This document shows, in pieces, positions 46,914-55,293 of a stretch of DNA of 64,000 bases. Position numbers and translations under genes: made by a program. The notes under the pieces were generated by a model, which did no database searches, was not told the DNA's origin, and saw only the letters and a list, made by a program, of their open reading frames with translations. Position 1 is the first letter of the stretch. Each line of letters begins with the position of its first letter. The stretch is from Rhizobacter sp. (GTDB taxonomy: Bacteria > Pseudomonadota > Gammaproteobacteria > Burkholderiales > Burkholderiaceae_C), in NCBI GenBank assembly GCA_019635355.1, contig JAHBZQ010000001.1:2666001-2730000 (forward strand). Reading direction: 5' to 3'.

Positions 46914-47024
46914 TTGAGATTGATCCTTTTGCTTGAGAATGATGGGGTGAGTGTCAGGCCAGGCGAGTTCATCCGCGGGGCGGCCGACGCAGGACGCGCG
47001 TTCGTGGCGACACTTGGGCGCACC

Positions 47025-47768
47025 TCATGGCACCACCTGCCGCCGCAGACCTTCAAGGTCCAGCACACGAAGCCCACCGTACTCGATGCGAATCAGCCCG
47101 AGCGCCTGCAGCGCGTGCAGCGCTTCGTTCACCCGCTGGCGTGACAAACCCACGAGGTAGCCCAGCTCCTGCTGCGTGATCTTCAGCATCGATCCCACAC
47201 CCGGGTAGAGCGTGGGGTGAAAGAGCGCCGCGAGGCTGCGCGCCACCTTCACGTCGGGGTCGTTCATGCGGTCGATCTCGCGCGCACCGATGAACTGGCC
47301 GAGGCGCTCGTTCAGCTGCTGCATCACGAAGCGGTTGAACGGGATGCTGCGATCGATCAGCCAGTGGAAGGTCTCCACCGAGATGCCTGCCACCACGCTC
47401 TTGCGCAGCGCCTGGATGTTGTAGCGGTAGACCTCGCGTTTGAGCACCGTGCCTTCGCCAAACCAGCCGCCAGGCGGCACGCCGGTGAAGGTGATGGGGA
47501 TGCCGCTCGCGCTGTCGTTGCTCATCTTCAGCAGGCCATCGACCACGCCGAACCAGAAGGTCGCCGGCCGGCCCACGCGGCAGAGCAACTCGCCGGTGTC
47601 GACGTTCACCACCTTCAGGTCGGCGACCGCACGCGCGTGCTCATCGGAGTTGAGCGTCTTGAGCCAGGGGATGTCGGCCCTCTCGGCCGCCGTGGCTGCG
47701 CGTGCGCGTGCATGCAGCGGCGCTGCGGATGACGAGGCCTCGGGTGCGGTGCGCATCTGAAAAGGCAT
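47025..47768 (-). CDS. Crp/Fnr-family transcriptional regulator
   Basis: A 247-residue regulator with an N-terminal cyclic-nucleotide-type sensor domain (about 40-155; LLCRVGRPATFWFGVVDGLL, GGWFGEGTVLKREVYRYNIQ) and a C-terminal winged helix-turn-helix (ITQQELGYLVGLSRQRVNEA). No Fnr-type N-terminal Cys cluster is seen. It diverges from the acyl-CoA ligase-liv operon with 111 bases between, which contain a perfect Crp/Fnr-style palindrome, so it is the likely controller of that operon. Confidence 0.93.
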   Translation of the reverse strand: MPFQMRTAPEASSSAAPLHARARAATAAERADIPWLKTLNSDEHARAVADLKVVNVDTGELLCRVGRPATFWFGVVDGLLKMSNDSASGIPITFTGVPPGGWFGEGTVLKREVYRYNIQALRKSVVAGISVETFHWLIDRSIPFNRFVMQQLNERLGQFIGAREIDRMNDPDVKVARSLAALFHPTLYPGVGSMLKITQQELGYLVGLSRQRVNEALHALQALGLIRIEYGGLRVLDLEGLRRQVVP

Positions 47769-47800
47769 CGGGAAAGAACCAAGGGGAGAGTCCCTAGGAT

Positions 47801-47816
47801 TGTCGTTAGAACGACA
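47801..47816. promoter_or_regulatory. Crp/Fnr-style operator TGTCG-N6-CGACA
   Basis: TGTCGTTAGAACGACA is a perfect 16-base palindrome with the five-six-five layout of Crp/Fnr sites. It lies between the divergent regulator and acyl-CoA ligase genes, 64 bases before the ligase start and 33 before the regulator start. It is probably the binding site of the neighbouring regulator. Confidence 0.75.
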
Positions 47817-47879
47817 TCTCGGCGTCAAACTTCTTCCTACAGTCCGCCTCACACCCACTCCACGAGAGACGAGGTTGCT

Positions 47880-49901
47880 GTGGCGAACACCACCTTTCCG
47901 CACCTGCTGATGGAGCACGCTGCCAAGCGGCCCACGGCACCCGCCTTGCGCGAGAAGGAGTTCGGCATCTGGCAGACGCTCTCGTGGCAGCAGCTCGCCG
48001 CGCTCGTGCGCGCGCTCGCCGGCGGCCTGGCTGCGGCGGGCCTGCAGCGGGGCCAGCACGTCGTCGTGATCGGCGACAACCGGCCGCGCCTCTACGCCAC
48101 GCTGCTCGCGGCGCAATCGCTCGGCGCCATCCCGGTGCCGCTCTACCAAGACGCGGTCGCGGCCGAGTTCGTGTTCCCCCTCGTCAACGCCGAGATCGGC
48201 TTCGCCGTCGTCGAAGACCAGGAGCAGGTCGACAAGCTGCTCGAGATCCGCACGCAATGCCCCGGCCTGCAGCGCATCTGGTACGACGACCCGCGTGGGC
48301 TGCGCCACTACAGCGAGCCGGGCCTCGCCTCGCTCGACGCGCTGGTGCACGAGGGCGAGGCCTTCAACTCTTCGCACGCCGGCTTCTTCGACGCCGAGGT
48401 GGCGAAGGTGCAACCGAGTGACGTGGCGGCGATGTTCTTCACCTCGGGCACCACCGGCAATCCGAAGGGCGTGGTGCACACGCACCTCTCGCTGATCGAC
48501 CGCGCGGTGGCCGGCGCGCGCTTCGACAAGCTCACCGAACGCGAAGAGGTGCTGGCCTACCTGCCGCTCGCATGGATCGGGCAGAACGTGTTCTCGTATG
48601 CGCAGTGGCTCGCCTGCGGCTACGTGGTGAACTGCCCCGAGTCGGCCAACACGGTGTCGATCGACCTGCGCGAAGTGGGGCCCACCTATTACTTCGCGCC
48701 GCCGCGCGTCTTCGAGGGCCTGCTCACCACGGTGATGATCCGCATGGAAGACGCGGGTGCGCTCAAGCGCTGGCTCTTCCACCGCTGCATGGCGCTCGCG
48801 CGGCGGGTGGGGCCCGCGTTGATGGACGGTAAGCCCGTGGGCCTGCTCGACCGCCTGCGCTACACGCTCGGCACGCTCTTCATCTACGGCCCCTTGCGCA
48901 ACACGCTCGGCCTCTCGCGCGTGCGCGTGGCCTACACCGCGGGCGAGGCCATCGGCCCCGACCTCTTCACCTTCTACCGCTCGATTGGCGTCAACCTCAA
49001 GCAGCTCTACGGCTCGACCGAAACCGCTGTCTTCGTGTGCCTGCAGCCCGACGACCAGGCGCGCGCCGACACCGTGGGCGTGCCCATCGAGGGCGTGGAG
49101 ATCAAGGTGAAGGACAGCGGCGAGATCCTCGTGCGCTCGTCGGGCCTCTTGCGCGGCTACTACAAGAACGACGCTGCCACCGCCGAGGTGCTCGATGCCG
49201 AAGGCTGGTACCACACGGGCGACGCCGGCTTCCTCGACGCCAACGGCCACCTCAAGATCATCGACCGCGCGAAGGACGTGGGCCGCATTGGAAGCGGACC
49301 GAATGCGGGCGCGATGTTCGCCCCCAAGTACGTGGAGAACAAGCTCAAGTTCTTCCCCTTCATCAAGGAGGCGGTGGCCTTCGGCGACCAGCGCGACAAG
49401 GTCTGCGCCTTCATCAACATCGACATGGAAGCGGTGGGCAACTGGGCCGAGCGCCGTAACCTGCCCTACGCCGGCTACACCGACCTGGCGCAGAAGCCGG
49501 AGGTGTACGAGCTCATCCGCGACTGCATCGAGAAGGTGAACGCCGATCTCGCGGCCGACGACAAACTCGCCGGCTCACAAATCAGCCGCTTCCTCGTGCT
49601 GCACAAGGAGCTCGATGCCGACGACGGCGAGCTCACCCGCACGCGCAAGGTGCGGCGCGGCTTCATCGGCGAGCGTTATGAGGTGCTGGTGGATGCGCTC
49701 TACAGCGGCAAGAGCGAGCAGTACATCGAGACGGCGGTGAAGTTCGAGGACGGCCGCAGCGGCATGGTGGCCGCCACCTTGAAGATCGGGGACGTGAAGA
49801 CCTTCCCGCCCTCCTCCGTTCGGGCTGAGCCTGTCGAAGCCCAGGCGCGCCGCTCCACAAGCCCTTCGACAAGCTCAGGGCGAACGGAGGTGAATGCATG
49901 A
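47880..49901 (+). CDS. AMP-binding acyl-CoA synthetase (long-chain type)
   Basis: A 673-residue ligase that activates a carboxylic acid with ATP and CoA. The AMP-binding motif is FFTSGTTGNPKGVVHTHLSL near residue 190, followed by LYGSTETAVFVCLQP and GWYHTGDAGFLDANGHLKII. The start is GTG 47880. The last 28 residues (SVRAEPVEAQARRSTSPSTS and on) are translated from a palindromic DNA repeat and are unlike the family. It heads the Liv-type transporter operon, so its substrate is probably what that transporter imports. Confidence 0.92.
   Translation: MANTTFPHLLMEHAAKRPTAPALREKEFGIWQTLSWQQLAALVRALAGGLAAAGLQRGQHVVVIGDNRPRLYATLLAAQSLGAIPVPLYQDAVAAEFVFPLVNAEIGFAVVEDQEQVDKLLEIRTQCPGLQRIWYDDPRGLRHYSEPGLASLDALVHEGEAFNSSHAGFFDAEVAKVQPSDVAAMFFTSGTTGNPKGVVHTHLSLIDRAVAGARFDKLTEREEVLAYLPLAWIGQNVFSYAQWLACGYVVNCPESANTVSIDLREVGPTYYFAPPRVFEGLLTTVMIRMEDAGALKRWLFHRCMALARRVGPALMDGKPVGLLDRLRYTLGTLFIYGPLRNTLGLSRVRVAYTAGEAIGPDLFTFYRSIGVNLKQLYGSTETAVFVCLQPDDQARADTVGVPIEGVEIKVKDSGEILVRSSGLLRGYYKNDAATAEVLDAEGWYHTGDAGFLDANGHLKIIDRAKDVGRIGSGPNAGAMFAPKYVENKLKFFPFIKEAVAFGDQRDKVCAFINIDMEAVGNWAERRNLPYAGYTDLAQKPEVYELIRDCIEKVNADLAADDKLAGSQISRFLVLHKELDADDGELTRTRKVRRGFIGERYEVLVDALYSGKSEQYIETAVKFEDGRSGMVAATLKIGDVKTFPPSSVRAEPVEAQARRSTSPSTSSGRTEVNA
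49816..49887. repeat. Palindromic repeat pair, copy D, at the ligase 3' end
   Basis: CCGTTCGGGCTGAGCCTGTC plus GAAGCC (49816-49841) and its inverted copy (49862-49887) flank a 20-base centre. The pair lies wholly inside the ligase frame and ends 11 bases before the livG start codon. Confidence 0.9.
49886..49890 (+). promoter_or_regulatory. livG ribosome-binding site at the repeat edge
   Basis: GGAGG at 49886-49890 lies seven bases before ATG 49898. Its first two bases are the last two of the palindromic repeat, so the repeat directly abuts and partly supplies the site; the repeat stem could mask or expose it. Confidence 0.7.
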
Positions 49902-50680
49902 GCCGGAAAATCGGCGACGTCATCCTGAAGGTCGACAACATCTCGCTCGCCTTCGGCGGCGTGAAGGCGCTCACCGACATCAGCTTCGACGTGCGCGAGC
50001 ACGAGGTGCGCGCCATCATCGGCCCCAACGGCGCGGGCAAGAGCAGCATGCTCAACTGCATCAACGGCGTCTACACGCCGCAGCAGGGCTCGATCACGCT
50101 CAAGGGCCAGTCGTTCAAGCACATGAGTTCGAGGCAGGTGGCCGAGATGGGCGTGGCCCGCACCTTCCAGAACCTCGCGCTCTTCAAGGGCATGAGCGTG
50201 CTCGACAACATCATGACCGGCCGCAACCTGCGCATGAAGACCAACCTCTTCCAGCAGGCCATACGCTTCGGCGCCGCCGAGCGCGAGGAGATCGCGCACC
50301 GCGAGGTGGTGGAACGCATCATCGACTTCCTCGAAATCCAGGCCTACCGCAAGACCCCCGTGGGCCGCCTGCCCTACGGTTTGCAAAAGCGCGTGGACCT
50401 CGGCCGCGCGCTCGCGATGGAGCCATCGCTCTTGCTGCTCGACGAGCCCATGGCCGGCATGAACGTGGAAGAGAAGCAGGACATGAGCCGCTTCATCCTC
50501 GACGTGAACGACGAGTACGGCACCACCATCGTGCTGATCGAGCACGACATGGGTGTGGTGATGGACATCAGCGACCGCGTGGTGGTGCTCGACTACGGCA
50601 AGAAGATCGGCGACGGCACGCCCGACGAGGTGCGCCGCAATCCCGACGTGATCAACGCATACCTCGGAGCGGGCCACTGA
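49898..50680 (+). CDS. livG: Liv-type ABC transporter ATPase LivG
   Basis: A 260-residue ATPase of the branched-chain amino acid/amide transporter family. Walker A is GPNGAGKSSMLNCINGVY, the signature is PYGLQKRVDLGRALA, Walker B is LLLLDEPMAGMN, and the switch histidine is in IEHDMGVVMD. The ATG overlaps the ligase stop by four bases. With LivF it powers the permeases LivH and LivM. The context of two CoA ligases argues for an aromatic or aliphatic acid rather than leucine. Confidence 0.94.
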   Translation: MSRKIGDVILKVDNISLAFGGVKALTDISFDVREHEVRAIIGPNGAGKSSMLNCINGVYTPQQGSITLKGQSFKHMSSRQVAEMGVARTFQNLALFKGMSVLDNIMTGRNLRMKTNLFQQAIRFGAAEREEIAHREVVERIIDFLEIQAYRKTPVGRLPYGLQKRVDLGRALAMEPSLLLLDEPMAGMNVEEKQDMSRFILDVNDEYGTTIVLIEHDMGVVMDISDRVVVLDYGKKIGDGTPDEVRRNPDVINAYLGAGH

Positions 50681-50681
50681 C

Positions 50682-51611
50682 ATGGGCTTCTTCCTCGAAA
50701 CCCTCTTCGGCGGCCTGATGGCCGGCATGCTGTATTCGCTGATCGCGCTCGGCTTCGTGCTGATCTTCAAGGCGAGCGGCGTCTTCAACTTCGCGCAGGG
50801 CGCGATGGTGCTCTTCGCGGCGCTTGCGATGGCGCGCTTCTCGGAGTGGTTCCCGAAGCTCCTGGGCCTGGACAGCAAGCTGCTCGCCAACCTGCTGGCG
50901 ATCATCGCGGCGATGCTGCTGATGGTGGTGGTGGCCTGGGTGATCGAGCGGCTGGTGCTGGGCAAGCTCGTCAACCAGGAAGGCGTGACGCTCCTGATGG
51001 CCACGCTCGGCATCGCCTACTTCCTCGACGGCCTGGGGCAGACGCTCTTCGGCAACGCCATCTACAAGATCGACATCGGCCTGCCCAAAGACCCGATGTT
51101 CCTGATGGAGAGCACCTTCCAGGGCGGCATCCTCGTCAGCAAGGAAGACCTCTACGCCGCCGCCATCGCGGCGGTGCTGGTGGCCGCGCTCAGCCTCTTC
51201 TTCCAGAAGACGGCCACCGGCCGCGCGCTGCGTGCGGTGGCCGACGACCACCAGGCCGCGCAGTCGATCGGCATCCCGCTGTCGCGCATCTGGGTGATCG
51301 TGTGGTCGATCGCGGGCTTCGTGGCGCTCGTCGCCGGGATCATCTGGGGCAGCAAGCTCGGGGTGCAGTTTTCCCTCTCGCTGGTGGCGCTGAAGGCGCT
51401 GCCGGTGGTGATCCTCGGGGGCCTCACCTCTGTGCCGGGCGCCATCCTCGGCGGGCTGATCATCGGCGTGGGCGAGAAGCTGTCGGAGGTCTACATCGGG
51501 CCGATGTTCGGCGGCGGCATCGAGATCTGGTTTGCGTATGTGCTGGCGCTCATGTTCCTTCTCGTGAGGCCACAAGGCCTCTTCGGCGAAAAAATCATCG
51601 ATCGGGTCTGA
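50682..51611 (+). CDS. livH: Liv-type ABC transporter permease LivH
   Basis: A 309-residue inner-membrane permease with about eight helices. It begins FFLETLFGGLMAGMLYSLIA, contains VFNFAQGAMVLFAALAMARF, and has the conserved ATPase-contact region GRALRAVADDHQAAQSIGIP near residue 180. It starts one base after the livG stop. Confidence 0.94.
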   Translation: MGFFLETLFGGLMAGMLYSLIALGFVLIFKASGVFNFAQGAMVLFAALAMARFSEWFPKLLGLDSKLLANLLAIIAAMLLMVVVAWVIERLVLGKLVNQEGVTLLMATLGIAYFLDGLGQTLFGNAIYKIDIGLPKDPMFLMESTFQGGILVSKEDLYAAAIAAVLVAALSLFFQKTATGRALRAVADDHQAAQSIGIPLSRIWVIVWSIAGFVALVAGIIWGSKLGVQFSLSLVALKALPVVILGGLTSVPGAILGGLIIGVGEKLSEVYIGPMFGGGIEIWFAYVLALMFLLVRPQGLFGEKIIDRV

Positions 51612-51613
51612 CC

Positions 51614-52678
51614 ATGCTTTATCGCGAGAACGGCCAGTTCAAGACCAGCTACCGCGCCGACCAGCAGATCTTCCCGATCGCGCAAGACCGCGTCGTGATG
51701 GCACTGCTGCTCATCTTCGCCGTCGCCGTGGTGCCGCTCGTGATGCCGGAGTACTTCTTCCGCGCGGTGCTGATCCCGTTCCTGATCCTGTCGCTGGCGG
51801 CGCTCGGGCTCAACATCCTCGTGGGCTACTGCGGGCAGATCTCGCTCGGCACGGGCGCCTTCATGGCGGTGGGGGCGTATGCGGCCTACAACTTCCAGGT
51901 GCGCATCGAAGGCATGCCGCTCATCGTCTCGCTGCTGATGGGCGGCGTGTGCGCCACGGTGGTGGGGGTGCTCTTCGGCATCCCGTCGCTGCGCATCAAG
52001 GGTCTGTACCTCGCGGTGGCCACGCTGGCGGCGCAGTTCTTCATCGACTGGGCCTTCCTGCGCATCAAGTGGTTCACCAACGATTCGTCGTCGGGCTCGG
52101 TCAGCGTGGCCGGCATGAACGTGCTGGGCCTGCCCATCGAGACGCCGGTGCAGAAGTACCTCTTCTGCCTGGCCTTCCTGATCGTCTTCGGGCTGCTGGC
52201 CAAGAACCTGGTGCGCGGCCACATCGGGCGCGAGTGGATGGCCATCCGCGACATGGACGTGGCCGCCGCCGTGATCGGCATCCGCCCGGTCTACGCCAAG
52301 CTCAGCGCGTTTGCCGTCAGCAGCTTCATCGTGGGCGTGGCCGGCGCGTTGTGGGGCTTCGTGCACCTGGGCTCGTGGGAGCCGGCGGCGTTCAACATCG
52401 ACCGCTCGTTCCAGCTGCTCTTCATGGTGATCATCGGCGGGCTGGGTTCCATCATGGGCAGCTTCTTCGGCGCCGCCTTCATCGTGGTGCTGCCCATCGT
52501 GCTCGACAACCTGCCGTACTGGTTCGGCATCCCCATCGACACCGCACTCGCCGCGCACCTCACCTACATGATCTTCGGCGCCCTGATCGTCTTCTTCCTG
52601 ATCGTCGAGCCGCATGGCCTGGCCCGCCTGTGGTCGACCGCGAAAGAAAAGCTCAGGCTCTGGCCTTTCCCCCATTGA
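51614..52678 (+). CDS. livM: Liv-type ABC transporter permease LivM
   Basis: A 354-residue permease with about ten helices, including LGLNILVGYCGQISLGTGAF and the ATPase-contact loop REWMAIRDMDVAAAVIGIRP near residue 210. ATG 51614 follows the livH stop by two bases; the longer open frame upstream overlaps livH and is not the gene. It pairs with LivH. Confidence 0.94.
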   Translation: MLYRENGQFKTSYRADQQIFPIAQDRVVMALLLIFAVAVVPLVMPEYFFRAVLIPFLILSLAALGLNILVGYCGQISLGTGAFMAVGAYAAYNFQVRIEGMPLIVSLLMGGVCATVVGVLFGIPSLRIKGLYLAVATLAAQFFIDWAFLRIKWFTNDSSSGSVSVAGMNVLGLPIETPVQKYLFCLAFLIVFGLLAKNLVRGHIGREWMAIRDMDVAAAVIGIRPVYAKLSAFAVSSFIVGVAGALWGFVHLGSWEPAAFNIDRSFQLLFMVIIGGLGSIMGSFFGAAFIVVLPIVLDNLPYWFGIPIDTALAAHLTYMIFGALIVFFLIVEPHGLARLWSTAKEKLRLWPFPH

Positions 52679-52726
52679 CGCTCACTGACCCTCACTGACC
52701 CACCGACAACAGCAGGAGACAGCACC

Positions 52727-54052
52727 ATGAACCGCCTCAAACCCATCGCCCTCACCGTGGCCCTCGTGGCCGCCCACCTCGCCACGCCCGCCCTGGCGCA
52801 AGACAAGGTCCAGTTCTTCCCGAGCCTGACCGGCCGCACCGGGCCCGTGGCGCCGAATGCCACGCCCTTCGCCAACGGCTACGCCGACTACATGAAGCTC
52901 GTGAACCTGCGCGGCGGCATCAATGGCGTGAAGACGCTGGTCGAGGAATGCGAGACCGCCTACGCCACCGACAAGGGCGTCGAGTGCTACGAGCGCCTGA
53001 AGGGCAAGCACGGCGGCGCCACGGTGTTCCAGCCGCTCTCGACCGGCATCACCTTCGCGCTCACCGAGAAGGCGCCCAACGACAAGGTGCCGCTCATCAC
53101 CTCGGGCTACGGCCGCAGCGACTCGGCCGACGGCGGCATCTTCAAGTGGAACTTCCCGCTGATCGGGCACTACTGGGTGGCGGGCGACACCGTGCTGCAG
53201 CACATCGCCAAGAAGGAAGGCGGGTGGGACAAGCTCAAGGGCAAGAAGATCGGCGTCGTCTACCACGACAGCCCCTTCGGCAAGGAGCTGCTGCCGATCA
53301 TGCAGGAGCGTGCGGCGATGCACGGCTTCGAGCTGCTGCTGCTGCCCGTGCCGGCCCCGGGCGTGGAGCAGAAGGCGATCTGGCTGCAGGTGCGCCAGCA
53401 GCGGCCCGACTTCGTGGTGATGCAGACCTGGGGCGTGATGACGCCCACCGCCATCAAGGAAGCGGTGGCCACCGGCTACCCGCGCGAGAAGATGTTCGGC
53501 ACCTGGTGGTCGGGCGCCGAGCCCGACCTGCGCGACGTGGGCGCCGCGGCCAAGGGCTACAGCGCGGTGATGATGCAGCACGGCGCCGAGCCGCAATCGG
53601 CGGTGGTGCAAGACATCCTCACCAAGGTGCACGGCCCCGGCCAGGGCACCGGCCCGAAGGAAGAAGTGGGCTCGGTGCTCTACATGCGCGGCGTGGTGGG
53701 CGCGATGCTGGCCGTGGAGGGCGTGCGGGCGGCGCAAGAGCGCTTTGGCAAGGGCAAGGTGATGCGCGGCGAGCAGGCACGCTGGGGCTACGAGAACTTG
53801 AACCTCACGCAGGCCAAGCTCGATGCGCTGGGCTTCAAGGGCGTGCTGCGGCCGGTGTCCACCAGCTGCGTCGACCACATGGGCTCGGCCTGGACGCGGG
53901 TGCACACCTGGGACGGCGCCAAGTTCACCTGGGCCTCCGACTGGCTGCAGGCCGACGAGGCGCTGATCCGGCCCTTGGTGAAGAACTCGGCGGAGAAATA
54001 CGCCGGTGAAAAGAAGCTCACTCGCCGTCCTCCTGCCGACTGCCAAAGCTGA
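52727..54052 (+). CDS. Liv-type ABC transporter substrate-binding protein
   Basis: A 441-residue periplasmic receptor (peripla_BP_6 type) with a signal peptide (MNRLKPIALTVALVAAHLAT, ending ALA) and mature start QDKVQFFPSLTGRTGPVAPN. A Cys pair (ETAYATDKGVECYERL region) may form a disulfide. ATG 52727 lies behind CAGGAGACAGCACC. It lies between livM and livF; its length exceeds that of the leucine-specific proteins, consistent with a different ligand. Confidence 0.93.
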   Translation: MNRLKPIALTVALVAAHLATPALAQDKVQFFPSLTGRTGPVAPNATPFANGYADYMKLVNLRGGINGVKTLVEECETAYATDKGVECYERLKGKHGGATVFQPLSTGITFALTEKAPNDKVPLITSGYGRSDSADGGIFKWNFPLIGHYWVAGDTVLQHIAKKEGGWDKLKGKKIGVVYHDSPFGKELLPIMQERAAMHGFELLLLPVPAPGVEQKAIWLQVRQQRPDFVVMQTWGVMTPTAIKEAVATGYPREKMFGTWWSGAEPDLRDVGAAAKGYSAVMMQHGAEPQSAVVQDILTKVHGPGQGTGPKEEVGSVLYMRGVVGAMLAVEGVRAAQERFGKGKVMRGEQARWGYENLNLTQAKLDALGFKGVLRPVSTSCVDHMGSAWTRVHTWDGAKFTWASDWLQADEALIRPLVKNSAEKYAGEKKLTRRPPADCQS

Positions 54053-54061
54053 TGACCACCC

Positions 54062-54137
54062 CTCGTCCGGCGGGTACACCAGCCGATCCCCCAAGGGGAT
54101 GCGGGCCGGCTTGGGAGCGGCCCGGCGCTCGGCCCGC
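54062..54137. repeat. 78-base intergenic repeat, copy 2
   Basis: Repeats the element at 7018-7095, starting ten bases after the binding-protein stop and ending 24 bases before the livF start. The stem GCGGGCC (54101-54107) and GGCCCGC (54131-54137) is conserved, while most differences fall in the 5' half. Confidence 0.8.
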
Positions 54138-54161
54138 CTCTTCGATGGAGACCGTTTCACC

Positions 54162-54980
54162 ATGAGCAACGTCTTCCTCAACGTCAACGGCATCGAGGTC
54201 ATCTACAACCATGTGATCCTGGTGCTGAAGGGCGTGTCGCTTCAGGTCCCGGATGGCAAGGTCGTGGCCTTGCTCGGTGGCAATGGCGCAGGCAAGACCA
54301 CCACGCTGCGCGCGGTCAGCAACCTGCTGGCCGGCGAGCGTGGCGAGGTGACCAAGGGCAGCATCGAGCTGCGCGGCGAGCGCATCGAGAAGCTCTCGAC
54401 CGCCGAGATGGTGAACCGCGGGGTGGTGCAGGTGATGGAAGGCCGGCACTGCTTCGCACACCTCACCATCGAGGAGAACCTGCTCACCGGCGCCTACACG
54501 CGCCGCGACGGCAAGGCCGCGGTGGCCGAGACGCTGGAGAAGGTCTACGCCTACTTCCCGCGCCTGAAGACGCGACGCACGTCGCAGGCCGCCTACACCT
54601 CGGGCGGCGAGCAGCAGATGTGCGCCATCGGCCGCGCGCTGATGGCCAACCCGAAGATGGTGCTGCTCGACGAACCCTCGATGGGGCTTGCGCCTCAGAT
54701 CGTGAGCGAGGTGTTCGAGATCGTGAAGGACCTGAACACCAAGGAGCGTGTCACGTTCCTGCTGGCCGAGCAGAACACCAACATCGCGCTGAAGTATTCC
54801 GACTACGGCTACATCCTCGAGAACGGCCGGGTGGTGATGGACGGCGAAGCGAAGGCGCTGCGCGAAAACGAGGACGTGAAGGAGTTCTATCTCGGCACGG
54901 GTGGCACGAAAGACGACAACGCGCGCAAGAGCTTCCGCGACGTGAAGAGCTACAAGCGGCGCAAGCGCTGGCTGGCATGA
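54162..54980 (+). CDS. livF: Liv-type ABC transporter ATPase LivF
   Basis: A 272-residue ATPase. Walker A is GGNGAGKTTTLRAVSNL, the signature is SGGEQQMCAIGRAL, Walker B is MVLLDEPSMGLAP, with a basic tail (SYKRRKRWLA) longer than in LivF of E. coli. ATG 54162 (MSNVFLNVNGIEVIYNHV) is the family start; the frame is open upstream through a repeat but that part is not credible protein. Confidence 0.94.
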   Translation: MSNVFLNVNGIEVIYNHVILVLKGVSLQVPDGKVVALLGGNGAGKTTTLRAVSNLLAGERGEVTKGSIELRGERIEKLSTAEMVNRGVVQVMEGRHCFAHLTIEENLLTGAYTRRDGKAAVAETLEKVYAYFPRLKTRRTSQAAYTSGGEQQMCAIGRALMANPKMVLLDEPSMGLAPQIVSEVFEIVKDLNTKERVTFLLAEQNTNIALKYSDYGYILENGRVVMDGEAKALRENEDVKEFYLGTGGTKDDNARKSFRDVKSYKRRKRWLA

Positions 54981-54990
54981 GAGGGTTGGC

Positions 54991-55293
54991 ATGAGTGAAG
55001 AAGAAGGCTGGGGCTTTGCACCGCCACCGTTCAAGCCCGACGAAGCCCTGCAGCGCCTGAAGCGCGACCTGCGCGACGCGGGTCTCACCGAACGCGGCGG
55101 CGTTTTCGAGCGGCGGGGAACGGCCATTGCACGCGTGTCGGTCGACGGGGCGCAGCTCAAGGTCGAGACGGTGAAACAACCGGCCCGTTCACCCGACTGG
55201 CAGGTGCAGGCCTTCAAGAGTTCGGCCGAGCTGCGCGACTACGTGGCGGCCTTGAAGAAGAAGCTGGCCGGTTGGAGCGATCGCGATGACTGA
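54991..55293 (+). CDS. Hypothetical 100-residue protein in the transporter operon
   Basis: A small soluble protein (MSEEEGWGFAPPPFKPDEAL) with a helical N-terminal part and a beta strand region (GTAIARVSVDGAQLKVETVK), ending in a lysine-rich helix (AALKKKLAGWSDRDD). It starts ten bases after livF and overlaps the following ligase gene by eight bases, so it is translated in the operon. I do not recognise a family. Confidence 0.78.
   Translation: MSEEEGWGFAPPPFKPDEALQRLKRDLRDAGLTERGGVFERRGTAIARVSVDGAQLKVETVKQPARSPDWQVQAFKSSAELRDYVAALKKKLAGWSDRDD

Noticed and set aside
44593..46960. Integron gene-cassette array with attC sites
   Set aside because: Only one attC-like layout with weak end-box pairing was found by eye, and no integrase gene is present. 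Kept as a hypothesis, not as a feature.
53997..54161. An N-terminal extension of livF reading through the 78-base repeat
   Set aside because: The extra 52 residues are translated repeat DNA, overlap the binding-protein gene, and lie before a normal family start with its own ATG.
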